From NCBI RefSeq assembly GCF_002099425.1, contig NW_018343953.1:14203501-14267500 (forward strand): a DNA stretch of 64,000 nucleotides. The letters run 5' to 3'. This DNA is from Phascolarctos cinereus (Eukaryota > Chordata > Mammalia > Diprotodontia > Phascolarctidae). Below the pieces are notes generated by a model, which saw only the letters and a program-made list of their open reading frames with translations, made no database searches and was not told the origin of the DNA. Shown piece after piece: positions 43,975 to 55,274 of this stretch (the first letter of the stretch is position 1; every line of letters starts with the position of its first letter). Both the position numbers and the translations under genes were made by a program.

Positions 43975-44393
43975 TAGCCAGTGATTCACTATTACTTCTA
44001 TGATAAAATGCACCTTGGCATTTTTAAGCCCTCTGACAGTCTTGTGACATCTAACTTTCTAATTTTACTTCCTATTACTTCCTTTCATACACTCTTAATT
44101 TCATTCAAATAGCTCAGCTAGCTATCTCCTGGACATAACTTTACCTCCTGCAGAAGACCTTTTCTAATCTCATTATTAGCACTTTTTACCTCTTGAAATT
44201 ATTTTTAATATTTCATATATACTTCATATTTACTTATCCATGGTGGGTTATGTTGACTTCCTCTAGTAGAATATAATAAGAATAATAATAACAGAATAGT
44301 AGAATGTAATGTAATAATACATAATGAGCCATTAATGAATGTCTGTTCAATTAAATTGAAATCACTCAGGGAGCAGCTGGATTTTAAAGTCAG
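43975..44393 (+). mobile_element. L2 LINE 3' UTR
   Basis: 'tttcatacactcttaatttc', 'cctcctgcagaagacctttt' and 'cttgaaattatttttaatat' follow the order of the L2 3' UTR. An AT-rich 'aataataata' stretch at about 44275-44325 precedes the SINE insertion. Confidence 0.6.
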
Positions 44394-44410
44394 CAAGTCT
44401 TTTCATTTCT
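44394..44410. repeat. 17-bp target site duplication, left (SINE)
   Basis: 'caagtcttttcatttct' recurs exactly at 44552-44568. Confidence 0.95.
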
Positions 44411-44551
44411 TTTTGGTGAGTCAATTGGGGTTAAGTGACTTGCCCAGAGTCCCACAGCTAGTAAGTGTTATATATCTGAGGTCACATTTGAACTCAGCTC
44501 CTCCTGACTCCAGGGCTGGTGCTCTATCCACTGCACCACCTAGCTGCCCCC
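44411..44551 (-). mobile_element. tRNA-headed SINE, short form
   Basis: 'ggggttaagtgacttgccca' to 'tgcaccacctagctgccccc' (complement). Its tail is only a short T run, and the copy is about 140 bp. It is bounded by perfect 17-bp duplications and is close to consensus, so it looks young. Confidence 0.9.
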
Positions 44552-44568
44552 CAAGTCTTTTCATTTCT
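44552..44568. repeat. 17-bp target site duplication, right (SINE)
   Basis: Exact copy of 44394-44410. Confidence 0.95.
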
Positions 44569-45449
44569 AGACCCCTCTCTGGGAATTATCTATTATTCTA
44601 GGTTACCTGTGGCTTCTTACTATTTTATCATGATCATTTTTTCTATTCATTTCTCCACAAAGGTGTGATTGTGCCATTGGGTTTTGTTGAACTGGTCTAC
44701 CTAAGCTTCCCTGAACAATGTTGCCAATGCAAACAGAAGTAACCTGGAATTTTTCACCAAGCCCTCAGGCCCTTATGTAGTACAAATGGAATGCACTGGT
44801 TGTTTATAATGTTCTTTAGAATTCAGTGCCCAGAGGCCACTGATTCAAATCCAGTCTTCCTCTAATAGGTAGGCAGCTGGGAAGAGTTGTTATAGCTTGA
44901 CTGGTGTACGGTGGATTATGTGAAATGATTTGGTGGTTTGAGTCAAGAACCTAGCTGACCAGCTTCCAGCAGACAAAAGCTATCCATCTAATCTGTCCAC
45001 TTGCTGGCAAGCTCAGCGGGGAGAGACTGCAGCCTGACTAGGCAGAGAGACTGAACTATCCTTTTCTGTTTCTCTGTTTCCTCTGGGGCCAGCCTGAGGA
45101 AGTTTGCCATGCTACTGACTGTGATCTACTTCTCTGCTCTGAGGAAATGAGGATGTTGGCCTCCCAGATGTCAATTTTTATAACAGCTAAATTCAATCAA
45201 AGATACTTTGCTAAGCAATTACTTAGCTTATAAAGATTTTTACAAGTAGCACTTAAGGCACATCTCGGATTATACCAAGCTGCATTGAGCTTGTGGCTTT
45301 TTTGGCATATGAAGATGATGGGGTGGAGACAGCCAAGGGGAGGGGGAACTAATCAGCACAGTGTCAGGCAAATGAGCACCCAGAACAGCACAGTAATGGT
45401 CACAATTTAGCAGTCTGCACAAGAGGGCTCCCTTATTATACTAGCTTCT
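44569..45449. other. Repeat-poor block
   Basis: No recognised element. 45180-45420 has the even base composition and lack of low-complexity runs expected of unique sequence and could hold a conserved non-coding element, which only alignment can show. Confidence 0.4.
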
Positions 45450-45650
45450 TACTTCTATTTGTGGAACATTAGAGCCGGGAGAGCGCTTAGGGGCTAGATT
45501 CTTGTTGAACTTCTGTATTTTTATGGATGAGGAAGCTGAGGCCCAGAGAGGTTAAAATACTTTCCTAAAGTCATTCAATGTGTGGCTAAGCTGGATCAGA
45601 ACCCAGGTCTCCTGACTGAAGTGCTATTTCCGCTGTACAAATAGTACTTT
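45450..45650 (-). mobile_element. MIR-type SINE
   Basis: 'gatgaggaagctgaggccca', 'gagaggttaaaatactttcc' and 'agaacccaggtctcctgact' are the complement of a MIR-class repeat. Confidence 0.75.
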
Positions 45651-46044
45651 GGGCTTTGGGGTATAGCCAACTGAATAAACTGATACTTAAGAATTTTGGC
45701 GCCTTTCTAAAGATCACAGCACTACAAAAATAACAACACAATTACAATGTTCTCGTAATTCATGTGTGAATGTTTGATTGATGACAGAAATCAGGTAAAA
45801 TTTATTGCCCCAGTTTATATATTTCTTCCCTCAAAAATTAATCTTAGAGTTTAATTTCCAAGACAAGCTGATGGTTCTGGGGGTGGGGTGGGGTTAGAGA
45901 ACCATCTCTTAGCTTCTAGGTTAAAATTTTAATGTCTTCAATGACTTTAGAAATAGTTCAAAGTATTCTTACATGCACATTTATTGAACATCTACTATAT
46001 TCAAATTACTGTTCAAGGCATTGAGTGAGATGCAAAGAAAATAT
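45651..46044. other. No gene; weak L2-like end near 45970-46030
   Basis: 'catttattgaacatctacta' at about 45978 resembles an L2 terminus in complement. The rest is unassigned. Confidence 0.4.
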
Positions 46045-46260
46045 TACAAACCTATCTAACACTCCAATGCTAATACTCTATAGTTCTGTGATTTCATCGA
46101 TTTGGGTACTCCTTCCAATAATGCAGATTACAAGCCATCTATGCTTTTCCATCCTCTTTAATTCTTGCCCATGTCCTTTCATAGTTTGCCACAGGGGATC
46201 TGCTCAATATTCTGATGGCCTTCCACACATTCTCTTGACATTTCAAGGAAACCATTGAGG
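46045..46260 (-). mobile_element. RTE-clade LINE, extreme C-terminal coding fragment
   Basis: In complement, 'VANYERTWARIKEDGKA' and 'ACNLHYWKEYPNR' are readable. This parallels the neighbouring fragment at 46495 ('VVNLWRTLTRV'), so these are two copies of the same LINE end. Confidence 0.6.
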
Positions 46261-46494
46261 CATGTGTTCTGTCCATTGATTATCCCTTGTTCTTGTCATG
46301 TAGCATAACTATCCACATAGGAAAAAAATGAAATTGATGAATAATGTCTATTGTCCAGGTTATGTTATACACCAACCACAGAGCTTTATAATATGGATCA
46401 GCTACAGATCTTGCCCATAAGTATTCATGGCTTGCATAGCTGATGGAAATGGACAATAAGCCAGGCCTAGAATTGAATAGGAGGGTAAGGCTGT
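46261..46494. other. Spacer between RTE fragments
   Basis: 'caggttatgttatacaccaa' and 'gatcagctacagatcttgcc' do not match any family I know. It may be further RTE 3' sequence. Confidence 0.35.
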
Positions 46495-46965
46495 GCTGGA
46501 TTAATACTCAAATGATCCGTGATCCCATCAGTTTGAAGCTTCCCTCCAACAATGCACATTACAACCCTTTCATACCTGCTCAACTGAACTGACTCTTGTC
46601 AATGTCCTCCATAGATTCACCACACTCAACATATTAGAATCTTTCTTTACTTTGTGAAGGTATCAGTGGATCTTTCTGGCTGTCCACCTGTCCATCTGTT
46701 CATCCTCTCAAACAACTTCCTTAATAATGTCTTTTGCTCCCATTATTTTTTGCATAAACAATCCTAATTGGTTGCACCTATAGCCAGCTTATGCCCATCA
46801 TGAATGTCTGCTTTGTCTCATATGTGACACTAATTTTTAGTTCTTTAGAGACAGTTTCATTCCATGTTTCACTGTCATATGCCAAATACTATAGAATGTT
46901 ATTATTGAAGTAATGGGGCTTTGATTTCATGGGAAGCATAGGGTCAATGCATAGGTGCAATTTCC
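46495..46965 (-). mobile_element. RTE-clade LINE, C-terminal coding fragment
   Basis: The complement at 46847-46876 reads SETWNETVS, followed by 'TYETKQTFMMGISWL', the post-reverse-transcriptase block of RTE-type LINEs ('...ETW...vTqr.mER.MmGisL'). It is degraded by stops. Confidence 0.7.
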
Positions 46966-47079
46966 TGAACGTACTCTAGTCCGTCTCTTTCTCCTGTTCA
47001 ACTCACATCCAACATATCAATCTGTACTGTCTGTCCCAAATAAATACAATGCTAGACAAGTTTTGTAGGGAAAATACAT

Positions 47080-48100
47080 TTTATTTTAACTGACAAGAAA
47101 GACCTATTATTGATGTTGAAGTTATACCTGAGTCAACTATCTTTGAACAGCCAGATCACTGACTTGTAAGAAGTGAGATTAAAATTATTAAAAAAAACAA
47201 GAATAGAGAAGAATAATGAGAAAAGAATGTGAGGTACAACTGAAACAATAATTCTGAACTACTTGAACAGCTAATTGAAAAATTAGACATGGGAAATGGA
47301 CAACACAAATTATATTGACACCAACTATGATACTTTTATCCAGAAGTGTCATTGTTGTAAATTAATTGCCCCAACAAGGAAAAAGAAAAGCCCAGAAAGT
47401 GCCTTAGTCAGTAAGTATCTGAATTACTTGCCAAATTGAATGAGAAGGCTGACAAAGGCAAGAATGAGTTAGAATATAAACTTTGTAAAGCTATATAAAG
47501 AAAAATGGTAGATTATTACAAGCAGCAGTATCTCATATAGAAGAGGGAAAAAAGAGGTGGGGGGAAGTGAAACCTATTTAAAGAAAGCTTGGCAAGATAT
47601 TCAACTAAGCAAAGTTATCCCAAGAATACTCAAGGAAAAAAATGCAAGGACAAAAAAAAGGAAAAAGAAAAAGATTTGCAAAAAATCATCATAGCTATTA
47701 TTTTAGTTAGAGCAGTGGAATCACCATTCTTGGATCTTAAAATCACAAGCCTGCATATGCTTATAAAGGAGTAGAAATTAGCCTGGAGTGCCTTTGGGAA
47801 ACTGTTAAGTCTTTCCCCTGAACTAAAGGTCCATCTTTTTAACATTAATGTTTGTCCAATGATGTTGCATTGTTGTAAATGATGAAACACGGTAGTCTTC
47901 AAAGAAACAAAGGTGAGGGTCACCCAAAGGAAAATGGAGAGTTGCATGATGGGTGTGAATAGCCCATCAACACATTACAAACAAGGAATTACTCAGGAAA
48001 ATGATATAAATGATGCCATAAGAGAAATGTATGATCTGAAAAGAAGTTTGGGATCATAATAGACTAAATATTGATCATAAATCTGCAACGATCAGCTCTT
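47080..48100 (+). mobile_element. RTE-clade LINE, endonuclease end joined to C-terminal block
   Basis: The plus strand reads QPDH at 47148-47159, then, one codon on, LVRSEIKIIKK: the catalytic S/T-D-H end of an RTE apurinic-type endonuclease. 'MDNTNYIDTNYDTFIQK' and 'ALVSKYLNYLPN' follow. At about 47905-48050 'VRVTQRKMESCMMGV' and 'DAIREMYDLKRS' are the C-terminal block. The reverse transcriptase between them is missing, so the copy has a large internal deletion. Confidence 0.75.
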
Positions 48101-49139
48101 GTTAAAACAGAAAACTATATACAGCTATATACTATGGCATGCAAACTGCATAGTAAAAGAGAAATTGAATCATGGATATAAGTGTGCTTAAGCCACTATA
48201 TACATTTCTGGATCTTCTAATTTAGTAAGAACTTAAGGTGCTTTGAGCTGTGTCATCAAGTCAAAGATCTGGCCATACAGATCCTTCCATCTTAAAAGGA
48301 CATGTTGTTCCATTGCTGTAAGTGTTTCCTTTACCAATCTAGATTGTAACCATTCTGTAACTTAGGAGATGATTTTTGAGACTTATAGTGGCCAACTTGG
48401 TGATGAGCCTTTCCAAGCTCAGCCTCATCTCAAGAAAAGAGGCATAGAGTCTACCATTGTGCCTGTACTTGACCTTTTTCTAACTTGGTAGAACTACTAG
48501 ACTTTGTTCTGTGATATCAGAGCACCCTGTAACCAAGGCTATCTCACCAACTTGCATTTTAGTTCTAAAGTGCTTTACTTAAACAAGTTTGATTTTGACT
48601 GACATTGATACTTATTTTTAAGTACATCACCTTGGCAGTTTATATTTACATGAATATTTTAAAAAGTATTGGAGAGAATAGTACCATCTCACACAAATTG
48701 GAATTGAAGAAAAATTATTGCTTTTACTCTACAGAAATCCTCCATATATTAACCCAATTGTCCATGTACTCTTTCAGAGTCATTGCAACCTATTACATAA
48801 AATGTCCCATAACTCTTTTTTGGAGCACTTAAAACACATATTATTAACTCAAGAGACTATATTGGGCGCCAGTGTAGCACTTTATACTGCCTCATCAAAA
48901 CTTTTTTAATGTAGTCAACAATGTTACTTGCTCTCAGCTAAATACCAGAAGCTTGTGGACATGCCAACTGGAAAACATTAGCATTCTTTAGTTACCACAA
49001 AAAATAAAAATAAATAAACAAATCTATGAAATGTTTCAGGCTTCCCAAAGGTTTTGATATTTACTGGACAAGGCATGATGGGAACTTTCCAAGTTCTAGC
49101 AATTCTATTTACAGCATATTAAGTAGTTCTATGACTAGG
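48101..49139. other. No gene; unassigned
   Basis: About 1 kb without recognisable repeats. 48101-48280 could be the remaining RTE 3' end. A short echo of the 26010/28118 block appears near 49035 ('cttcccaaaggttttgatat'). Confidence 0.35.
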
Positions 49140-49345
49140 AAAGTGTCAGTATTGTGTAGTGGATAGAATGCTTGGCTTGGAGTCAGGAAGAACTGGGTTT
49201 GAATCTTGCTGCACACATGAGCTATAGAAACCTGGGTAAGTCACTTAGCTTCTCTGAGCCTCAATCTCCTTACCTATAAAATGAGGGTTTGGAACTCAAT
49301 TAAAATCTAGGGTCCTTTTAAACTCTAAATCTATGATCTTATGAA
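49140..49345 (+). mobile_element. tRNA-headed/MIR-like SINE
   Basis: 'attgtgtagtggatagaatg', 'cttggagtcaggaagaactg', 'cttacctataaaatgagggt' and 'aactctaaatctatgatctt' give the full order of the element. Confidence 0.8.
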
Positions 49346-49599
49346 TGGAGATATTCCTGCCCAAACAAACTAATGTGACTGAATACAGTTAGATAAGAGA
49401 GACATTATTGAATTCTGTTTTGATGAAATTTTTGATAACAATTTCGATGTTATAGAGAGGTACATGGTAAGTATGATTAGGTGACAACATAATTTAATAT
49501 AATACATATAACCAATGCAATAAATATAATAGTAATATTATTAGTGATTAATAAAAATAGTAACAGTAATAAATGTAACCAATGATGTACTTCAAAGAA
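49346..49599. other. AT-rich, unassigned
   Basis: 'aataaatataatagtaatat' style low-complexity sequence at 49500-49580. Confidence 0.4.
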
Positions 49600-49895
49600 G
49601 GGCAGTAATAAAAGATGTTATCGAGGCAAGGTATAATAGGAAGAGAAGAGAGGATAATTACATGGTAAGAATGAGAGAATGAGGGGTCAATAGCCATAGT
49701 GCTCTACAGGTACTCTCATGGTGTGAAGAAAAGGTAAGGAAGGCCTGCAAAATATTGAGTACACCCACTGTAGTAGACTCAGTAGGACATAGGCGAAAGT
49801 CACACAGGACAAACAAGCATGGGATGGATTATGATTTGCGTCCTTGAATAGAACTTCCAAATAAATGAGATTATGATCCCATCTAAGTATTTCAG
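49600..49895 (+). repeat. Unnamed dispersed repeat, copy B
   Basis: 'aaggaaggcctgcaaaatat', 'gtagactcagtaggacatag', 'cacacaggacaaacaagcat' and a terminal 'aataaatgagattatgatcc'. It shares its end with copy A (36560-36940) and 'gtagactcag' with copy C (61432-61625). Confidence 0.45.
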
Positions 49896-50084
49896 TATCA
49901 TGTACACATAGCTTTTGTATCTAAATTTTTAAACTATACATACCCATACATTGAATCTTATTACAATAAACTTTAAAGGGATGTTCAAATTCTGTCATTA
50001 TAATAGAGCTCTCTTGTAATAAATATTACATTACTAGGCCTTATAACTCTTCCTTATATTGATATACTATTCACATAGGGAGAT
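49896..50084. other. No recognisable element
   Basis: AT-rich unassigned sequence. Confidence 0.3.
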
Positions 50085-50148
50085 ATTACATTCAACCCAA
50101 TAATTATTGAGTACCTACAATGTGCTTCTATATACCCATAAATCCTGC

Positions 50149-50230
<82 letters not shown>

Positions 50231-50246
50231 GTATATATATATATGA
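50085..50246. repeat. L2 end fragment followed by (TC)n microsatellite
   Basis: 50085-50145 resembles an L2 terminus in complement ('aataattattgagtacctac'). 50149-50224 is nearly pure TC with a 'ctcctctc' break, then 'atatatgtatatatatatat'. Confidence 0.85.
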
Positions 50247-50519
50247 GATAGCTTTACTGTTATGACATCGATCTTTATGAGAACTTGTCTAAAAAGCAAA
50301 ACAAACAAACAAACAGAAAAACACACTGAGTACAATTACCATGCCTCAGTTGATGGGAAGATAAATGTCATGAGAAATCATTAAGAAAAATTATAAAATA
50401 TGGTATCACTCACTGAAAATGAAAATGATCTAGTTGATAGTTCTATATAATGAAAATTTTAAAAGTTACTTAATGCTAATCAAAGCCAATCTAGACAGTC
50501 TTCTGAACATTATCTTACA
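50247..50519. other. No recognisable element
   Basis: Includes a short '(aaac)n' run at about 50300-50320, otherwise unassigned. Confidence 0.35.
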
Positions 50520-50705
50520 ACCACAGCACAATGGAATGAGTCCTAGATATGGGATCAGAAGACTTGGGTTCAAATACCAGCTGTGTAACTTACTGTTATT
50601 AACATGGGCCAGTTACTTAACTTACCTGTCTCAATTTCTTCATCTGTAAAATGAAGGAACTGGACTCATTATCCCTAGATTTCCTTAAGGCTTTGACATT
50701 TTTTT
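50520..50705 (+). mobile_element. tRNA-headed/MIR-like SINE
   Basis: 'gacttgggttcaaataccag', 'ctgtgtaacttactgttatt' and 'ttcttcatctgtaaaatgaa' plus 'ggactcattatccctagatt' fit the SINE order. Confidence 0.75.
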
Positions 50706-51234
50706 AAGTCAACACATTATTTAACTATTCTATAACTTCATCAGTGTTCCTCTTCTGTTCCATAATGATCAGTGTATGAATACATATATTCACACACATA
50801 CACACACCATGCATATACTATGAATAGTATATAAATACATTTGTACATATCACAGGGGTAGATTTATCAAGCTGTAGCATTCCCAGGACCTAACTCATCC
50901 ATGAAAAGACCCCTCCCAGAGCCTATATGTGATCATATTATATGTGTATATGTAATTATATATCATATTATATTGTACCATGTATATAATAGAATTATTA
51001 GATATAATTATATGATATATATATTATATAAACTCACCCATAACGTACACTCATAATTTACAAAGAATCCCTCCTTTCAACTATTCAATCCATTGGATTC
51101 TGCTCAAGAAACTCCTACATTTTACTTCAGACCACCTTTGTCTGTTCATTCCATGGTTTCTATCATTGATTAATTTGAGCGAGTACTCAGCAGGTACTTT
51201 GTCTGCTTTACAAATAAGCCTATATTTGGTCCAG
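50706..51234. other. No gene; CATA and TATA-rich tracts
   Basis: 50780-50850 and 50930-51035 are impure CATA/TATA runs. The remainder is unassigned. Confidence 0.5.
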
Positions 51235-51355
51235 TGGAAAATGTCTTAAAGGATTCAAGAGGACAGATTCCTAGTCCTGGACTTCCCCCTAGTTGTCTGA
51301 GTGACTTTGGATAAGTCACTTAACTCCTCTGGGATTCCAGTTGTTCATTTTAAAA
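51235..51355 (+). mobile_element. MIR-like SINE fragment
   Basis: 'gactttggataagtcactta' and 'actcctctgggattccagtt' fit the SINE core. Confidence 0.6.
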
Positions 51356-51364
51356 ATTGATTTC

Positions 51365-51602
51365 CATAGTAATTTAAGGTTAACAACACATTTCATATAC
51401 ACTGCCTCATTTGATGCCCCTAACAACTCCAAGGTAGGAGCTATGGTTGACCCCATTTTAAAAATTAATAAATTGAGGATCAGAGAAGTCAAAGGACTTG
51501 CCTACAGTCACACAGCTAGTAAGCATCAGAAGGAGGATCTACCTGACCTTCCTGACCCTCCAGATCTCCCTGACTCTAAGTCTATTGCTCTATTTTAGGC
51601 AT
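51365..51602 (-). mobile_element. MIR-type SINE
   Basis: 'gcctcatttgatgcccctaa', 'caactccaaggtaggagcta' and 'gtcacacagctagtaagcat' are the complement of the MIR-type element. Confidence 0.75.
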
Positions 51603-51619
51603 GAAACTCACTGCCTCAG

Positions 51620-51706
51620 CTAATCAGTATTTAAGTCTAGATTTGAACTCAGGTCCTCCTAACTCTAGGGCCAATACTGTATCCACTGCAGTGCCTTGCT
51701 ACCCCT
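51620..51706 (-). mobile_element. tRNA-headed SINE fragment
   Basis: 'gatttgaactcaggtcctcc', 'taactctagggccaatactg' and 'tatccactgcagtgccttgc' are the complement of the B box to head. Confidence 0.75.
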
Positions 51707-51789
51707 AGATCAACAACTATACTTATTTTTCTTAGAGAGTTTTATGAGATATTGAAAGGTTATGTGACCTGTTAATTATCATATGTTCT

Positions 51790-52040
51790 GTATATATCAG
51801 AGGCAGGTTTATTCTACAGACCATCAATGCAGGCCCTAGTTGGTTTTCTTCTCACACAATGCTCATATCCCTTCTTATGCCTTTTCACGGTTCTCTCTTA
51901 TTCCTAGAATTAATTCACTCCCTTCTCACCTCCACCTCTTAGAATTTCTAGCTTCTTTCAAGGCTTATCCCAAGAACCACCTTTTACATGATGCTTTCTT
52001 GCCTGACCTTCCCAGATGCTGTTTGTAGAGTCCATCTCAG
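51790..52040 (+). mobile_element. L2 LINE 3' UTR piece
   Basis: 'ccttctcacctccacctctt', 'agaatttctagcttctttca' and 'aaggcttatcccaagaacca' are typical plus-strand L2 3' UTR. Confidence 0.75.
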
Positions 52041-53064
52041 AAGGTTTCAACCAATCAATAAATAGCCCACTACTTTCCTGTAGGTTGCAGAAATCAGGGC
52101 AATAAGCTAGGGTGTAGGCCGCTAATGCTATGTAGCATTTCAACTTGTATCTGGGCTAAATCATACCATTGTCAAATGTGAGAACCTGATCAGGATATTT
52201 TGGGGGTTTTTTTCACCTTCTTCTTTTCTTTTTTCTTTGTTGTTTTGCTTCCACTTGGAGTGCTCTGCCTCAGTGACACAGAAACATCATTGAGAATACT
52301 CACCACAGATTTTTTTTTAATCATTCTGAATTTTGAACTGAATGTCATTTCAGTCTTGAGGGGAGGAATTTTTTTCTTCCTTTCATTCCTTTTTAGATTC
52401 TCATTTTGAAAATGTTCTTGTTTGTTTTCTGGAACTGCTTCTAGTCTAGATTTTTTTTTCATATTTACAAACAAAAATATTTATTTTCCATGATAATGTC
52501 CTTTACTGATTCTCTGCTCTATTTTGTGTGATTAGAAATTCCCCGTGCCTGTGATTTTTAGTGATTCTTAAGTTCATTAAGCTATATACTTTTGACAACT
52601 TCCTGCCTACTTGCATGTGTTACTGACTTACTTGATACTACATGTCTATTTATGCACTACAGGATGGTAATTGTTATCTACAGTAATGTAATTTTGTAAT
52701 GGTTCTTTGTAATAGTATTGCATAGTAATCCTATTTGCACAGTGTTTCATTACTATCTGTTCTTTCTTGGTTGGCTATTTTATTTTAGCAATAATGATTT
52801 GCTAAGTAGAATTTTAATTGATACTTAGACAAAATAGAGATCTATATTCTGGTAAAGTTATATGAGGCAATGTGATACGATGGCTATATATTCAAAGAGG
52901 TCCTTAAACTTATAGGAAGACCATGAGTGTAAACACAGGATCATAGTCTTGGCATATAGTATAAGGTGCTGATCAAAATTTGATTTCTGACAAGATGTTC
53001 ACTAGGCTTCCCAGCCTTTTTGTCTAATAGTGAGGGGGGTTTTTTATGGTTTTTTTTAAGACTT
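52041..53064. other. No gene; pyrimidine-rich then AT-rich sequence
   Basis: 52195-52460 is T-rich and yields a lysine-rich frame on the minus strand. 52470-52990 is unassigned. Confidence 0.4.
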
Positions 53065-53198
53065 TTTTTTTTTAATGAGACAATTGGGGTTAAGTGACTT
53101 GCCCAGAGTCACACATCTAATGAGTGTTATGTGTCTGAGGCTGGATTTGAACTCATGTCCTCTTAACTCCAGGGCCACTGTGCCACCTAGTTGCCCCT
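53065..53198 (-). mobile_element. tRNA-headed SINE, short form
   Basis: 'ggggttaagtgacttgccca' through 'gtgccacctagttgcccctg' in complement, preceded by its T-rich tail complement. Same form as 44411-44551. Confidence 0.85.
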
Positions 53199-53689
53199 GT
53201 ATTTTTTTTGTAAGTGAATTCTTGTGTGACAATTTTTTTCATTTAATTTTATTATTTTTTTTCAGTTCATGGGAGCTTATTGTCTCCTCCCAAATAGTGA
53301 ATCTTTATCCCAGTTAAGACTGAGATCATGGATCTATCAAAGAGTCTAAGTAAGTCCCCCTAATAATGTTAGATTTTCAACAAAAAGGGTAAAGTCCATG
53401 AATTGTCTTCTTGAATTTCTCCATGATGCTTTGAGAGTAGCTCCTCATATTATCCGAGTTTCTGGATTTACAAGTATCAAGATTATTTTAGGAAGTAACT
53501 CCAGACTAGTCCATTCCAAGCTGATCGTCTCTACCTTCAAAGACCAGATGCTGTTTGCTTACTTCTGCCATGGTAACCCCCTTCAGAATCGTCTGAAACA
53601 TTAACCAACCAGATTTAAGACAGAGGTTACACAAGCTTTAGTTAATCCTTATCATTGTTTAATCATTGAAATTTGAAGCTTTCCTGAAT
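53199..53689. other. No recognisable element
   Basis: Unassigned. The 68-codon frame at 53398-53604 has no family features. Confidence 0.35.
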
Positions 53690-54569
53690 ATTTTTTCTCT
53701 ATCTTCAAGCATCATATGCTTTGCTCAGCCCTTACCTCTCTTGTCAAATGAACTGACTTCCTGCTTTATCAAAAAAAAAAAAACAAACAAAAAAACTCAG
53801 AACTGTCTATAGTGAGTTACTTCATTTTCCTTACATCTAACCCCATCACCTCTATTTATCTTCACTTGTCCCCTCCTTTTATTTTTCTCGACACCCCAAG
53901 AAAGATATACTCTTCTTGTCAAAGCTGACTCTGCTACTGATGTTCTTGATTCAATGGTTCCCCTCCCCCTCTCCTTTTACAGGAGTTTATCTCCTCAATC
54001 CTTTCCTCTCTCTCTTTCATCTTCAATCCCTTCCTTCCTCCTGACTCCTTTCCTGCTGCTAACATATAGGTTCAAGTCTCCCCCATCCTTAAAGAACTTT
54101 CACTTGACCCTGCCATTCACTGAAGTCATAATCCTATATCTCCCTTTCCTCTTCAGTTCACTGACAAGCTCCTAGAGAGAGTTGCCTTTCACTGGCTCCA
54201 CTTCCTTACCACCCACTCATTTCTCAACCTTTTATAATCAGGCTTCAGACTGAATTACTCAACTGAAACGGCCCTTGATGTTTACCAACAACCTTAACTG
54301 ATAAATCCAATGGCTTTTTGTCAGTGATCATCTCCCTTGAAGTTACTGTAGCTCTCAATGCTGTCAACCACGTCTTCCTCCTGTCTCTTTCCTCCTTCAG
54401 ATTCCGTAATACTGCTGTCTTGGTTTTTCTCCTGCTTTTCTGATTTTTCCTTTTCACTCACCTTTGTTGGTTTGTCATCTATATGCTATCTCTAAGCAGA
54501 CATGAACCATTTTTTTTCTCATTTAACATTGGCTATGTCAGGAGCTCCCATGAGTTCAATCATCATCTT

Positions 54570-54745
54570 CACACACACACACATACTATTTGTGTATGTG
54601 TATGTGTATATACATGCACACAATTGTCATCTTATCATCTGATATATATCATCTTACATGTATCATTACATACATAATCTTATCACTGATATATATCATT
54701 TATGTATGTGTTTATATACACACATAGACATACACACATAAATAC
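54570..54745. repeat. (AC)n/(TG)n/(CATA)n microsatellite in L2
   Basis: Alternating CA, TGTA and CATA runs inside the L2 copy. Confidence 0.85.
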
Positions 54746-54749
54746 ATGT

Positions 54750-54812
54750 ATTGTTTTTGTTCAGTCATTCATTCGTGTCCAATTCTTTGTGCCCCCCTCT
54801 GACTATTCTTTC
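54750..54812 (-). mobile_element. SINE tail fragment (BovB-like end)
   Basis: 'gttcagtcattcattcgtgt' and 'ccaattctttgtgccccc' are the complement of the BovB-like SINE tail only. Confidence 0.65.
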
Positions 54813-54849
54813 TGTTTTTCCTTTTTTCTTTCTTTTATTCTTTCTTTTT

Positions 54850-55075
54850 TTAAACAGCTTTGCACTTTATAAAGGACTTTCATATACTTTATTTTATTCG
54901 ATCTTCACAACAATGCTATGAAGCACTAAGGGTGTATGTGAACCTACTTTTACAGAAGAGAAAAATAAGGCTCCTAGAAGTGAGATTTCTTGCCCAAATT
55001 TGTACAATCATTAAGTGGCAGGACTCAAAAGTCCAAATCCAATCTTTTTACTACATCCTCTGAAAATTTTCTTTA
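54850..55075 (-). mobile_element. MIR-type SINE
   Basis: 'tttgcactttataaaggact', 'cgatcttcacaacaatgcta' and 'gatttcttgcccaaatttgt' in complement order. Confidence 0.7.
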
Positions 55076-55274
55076 GCCTAACAATTCAGGACTTGCCCCT
55101 ACTCAAAAAATACAGTAAACTCAAAATTTCCCTATCACTATTGCCACATTGTTGATCCTGTCGAATCCATAATATACAAAAGCAAATAATGTTAGCAGTC
55201 ATGGCAAAAATTAATATTAACATCAATAGTTAATATTTCTTTTTTAAAAAATATTTTTAATTCATGGAACAAAA

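Noticed and set aside
50054-50335. Minus-strand frame rich in ER repeats
   Set aside because: Direct translation of the (TC)n microsatellite.
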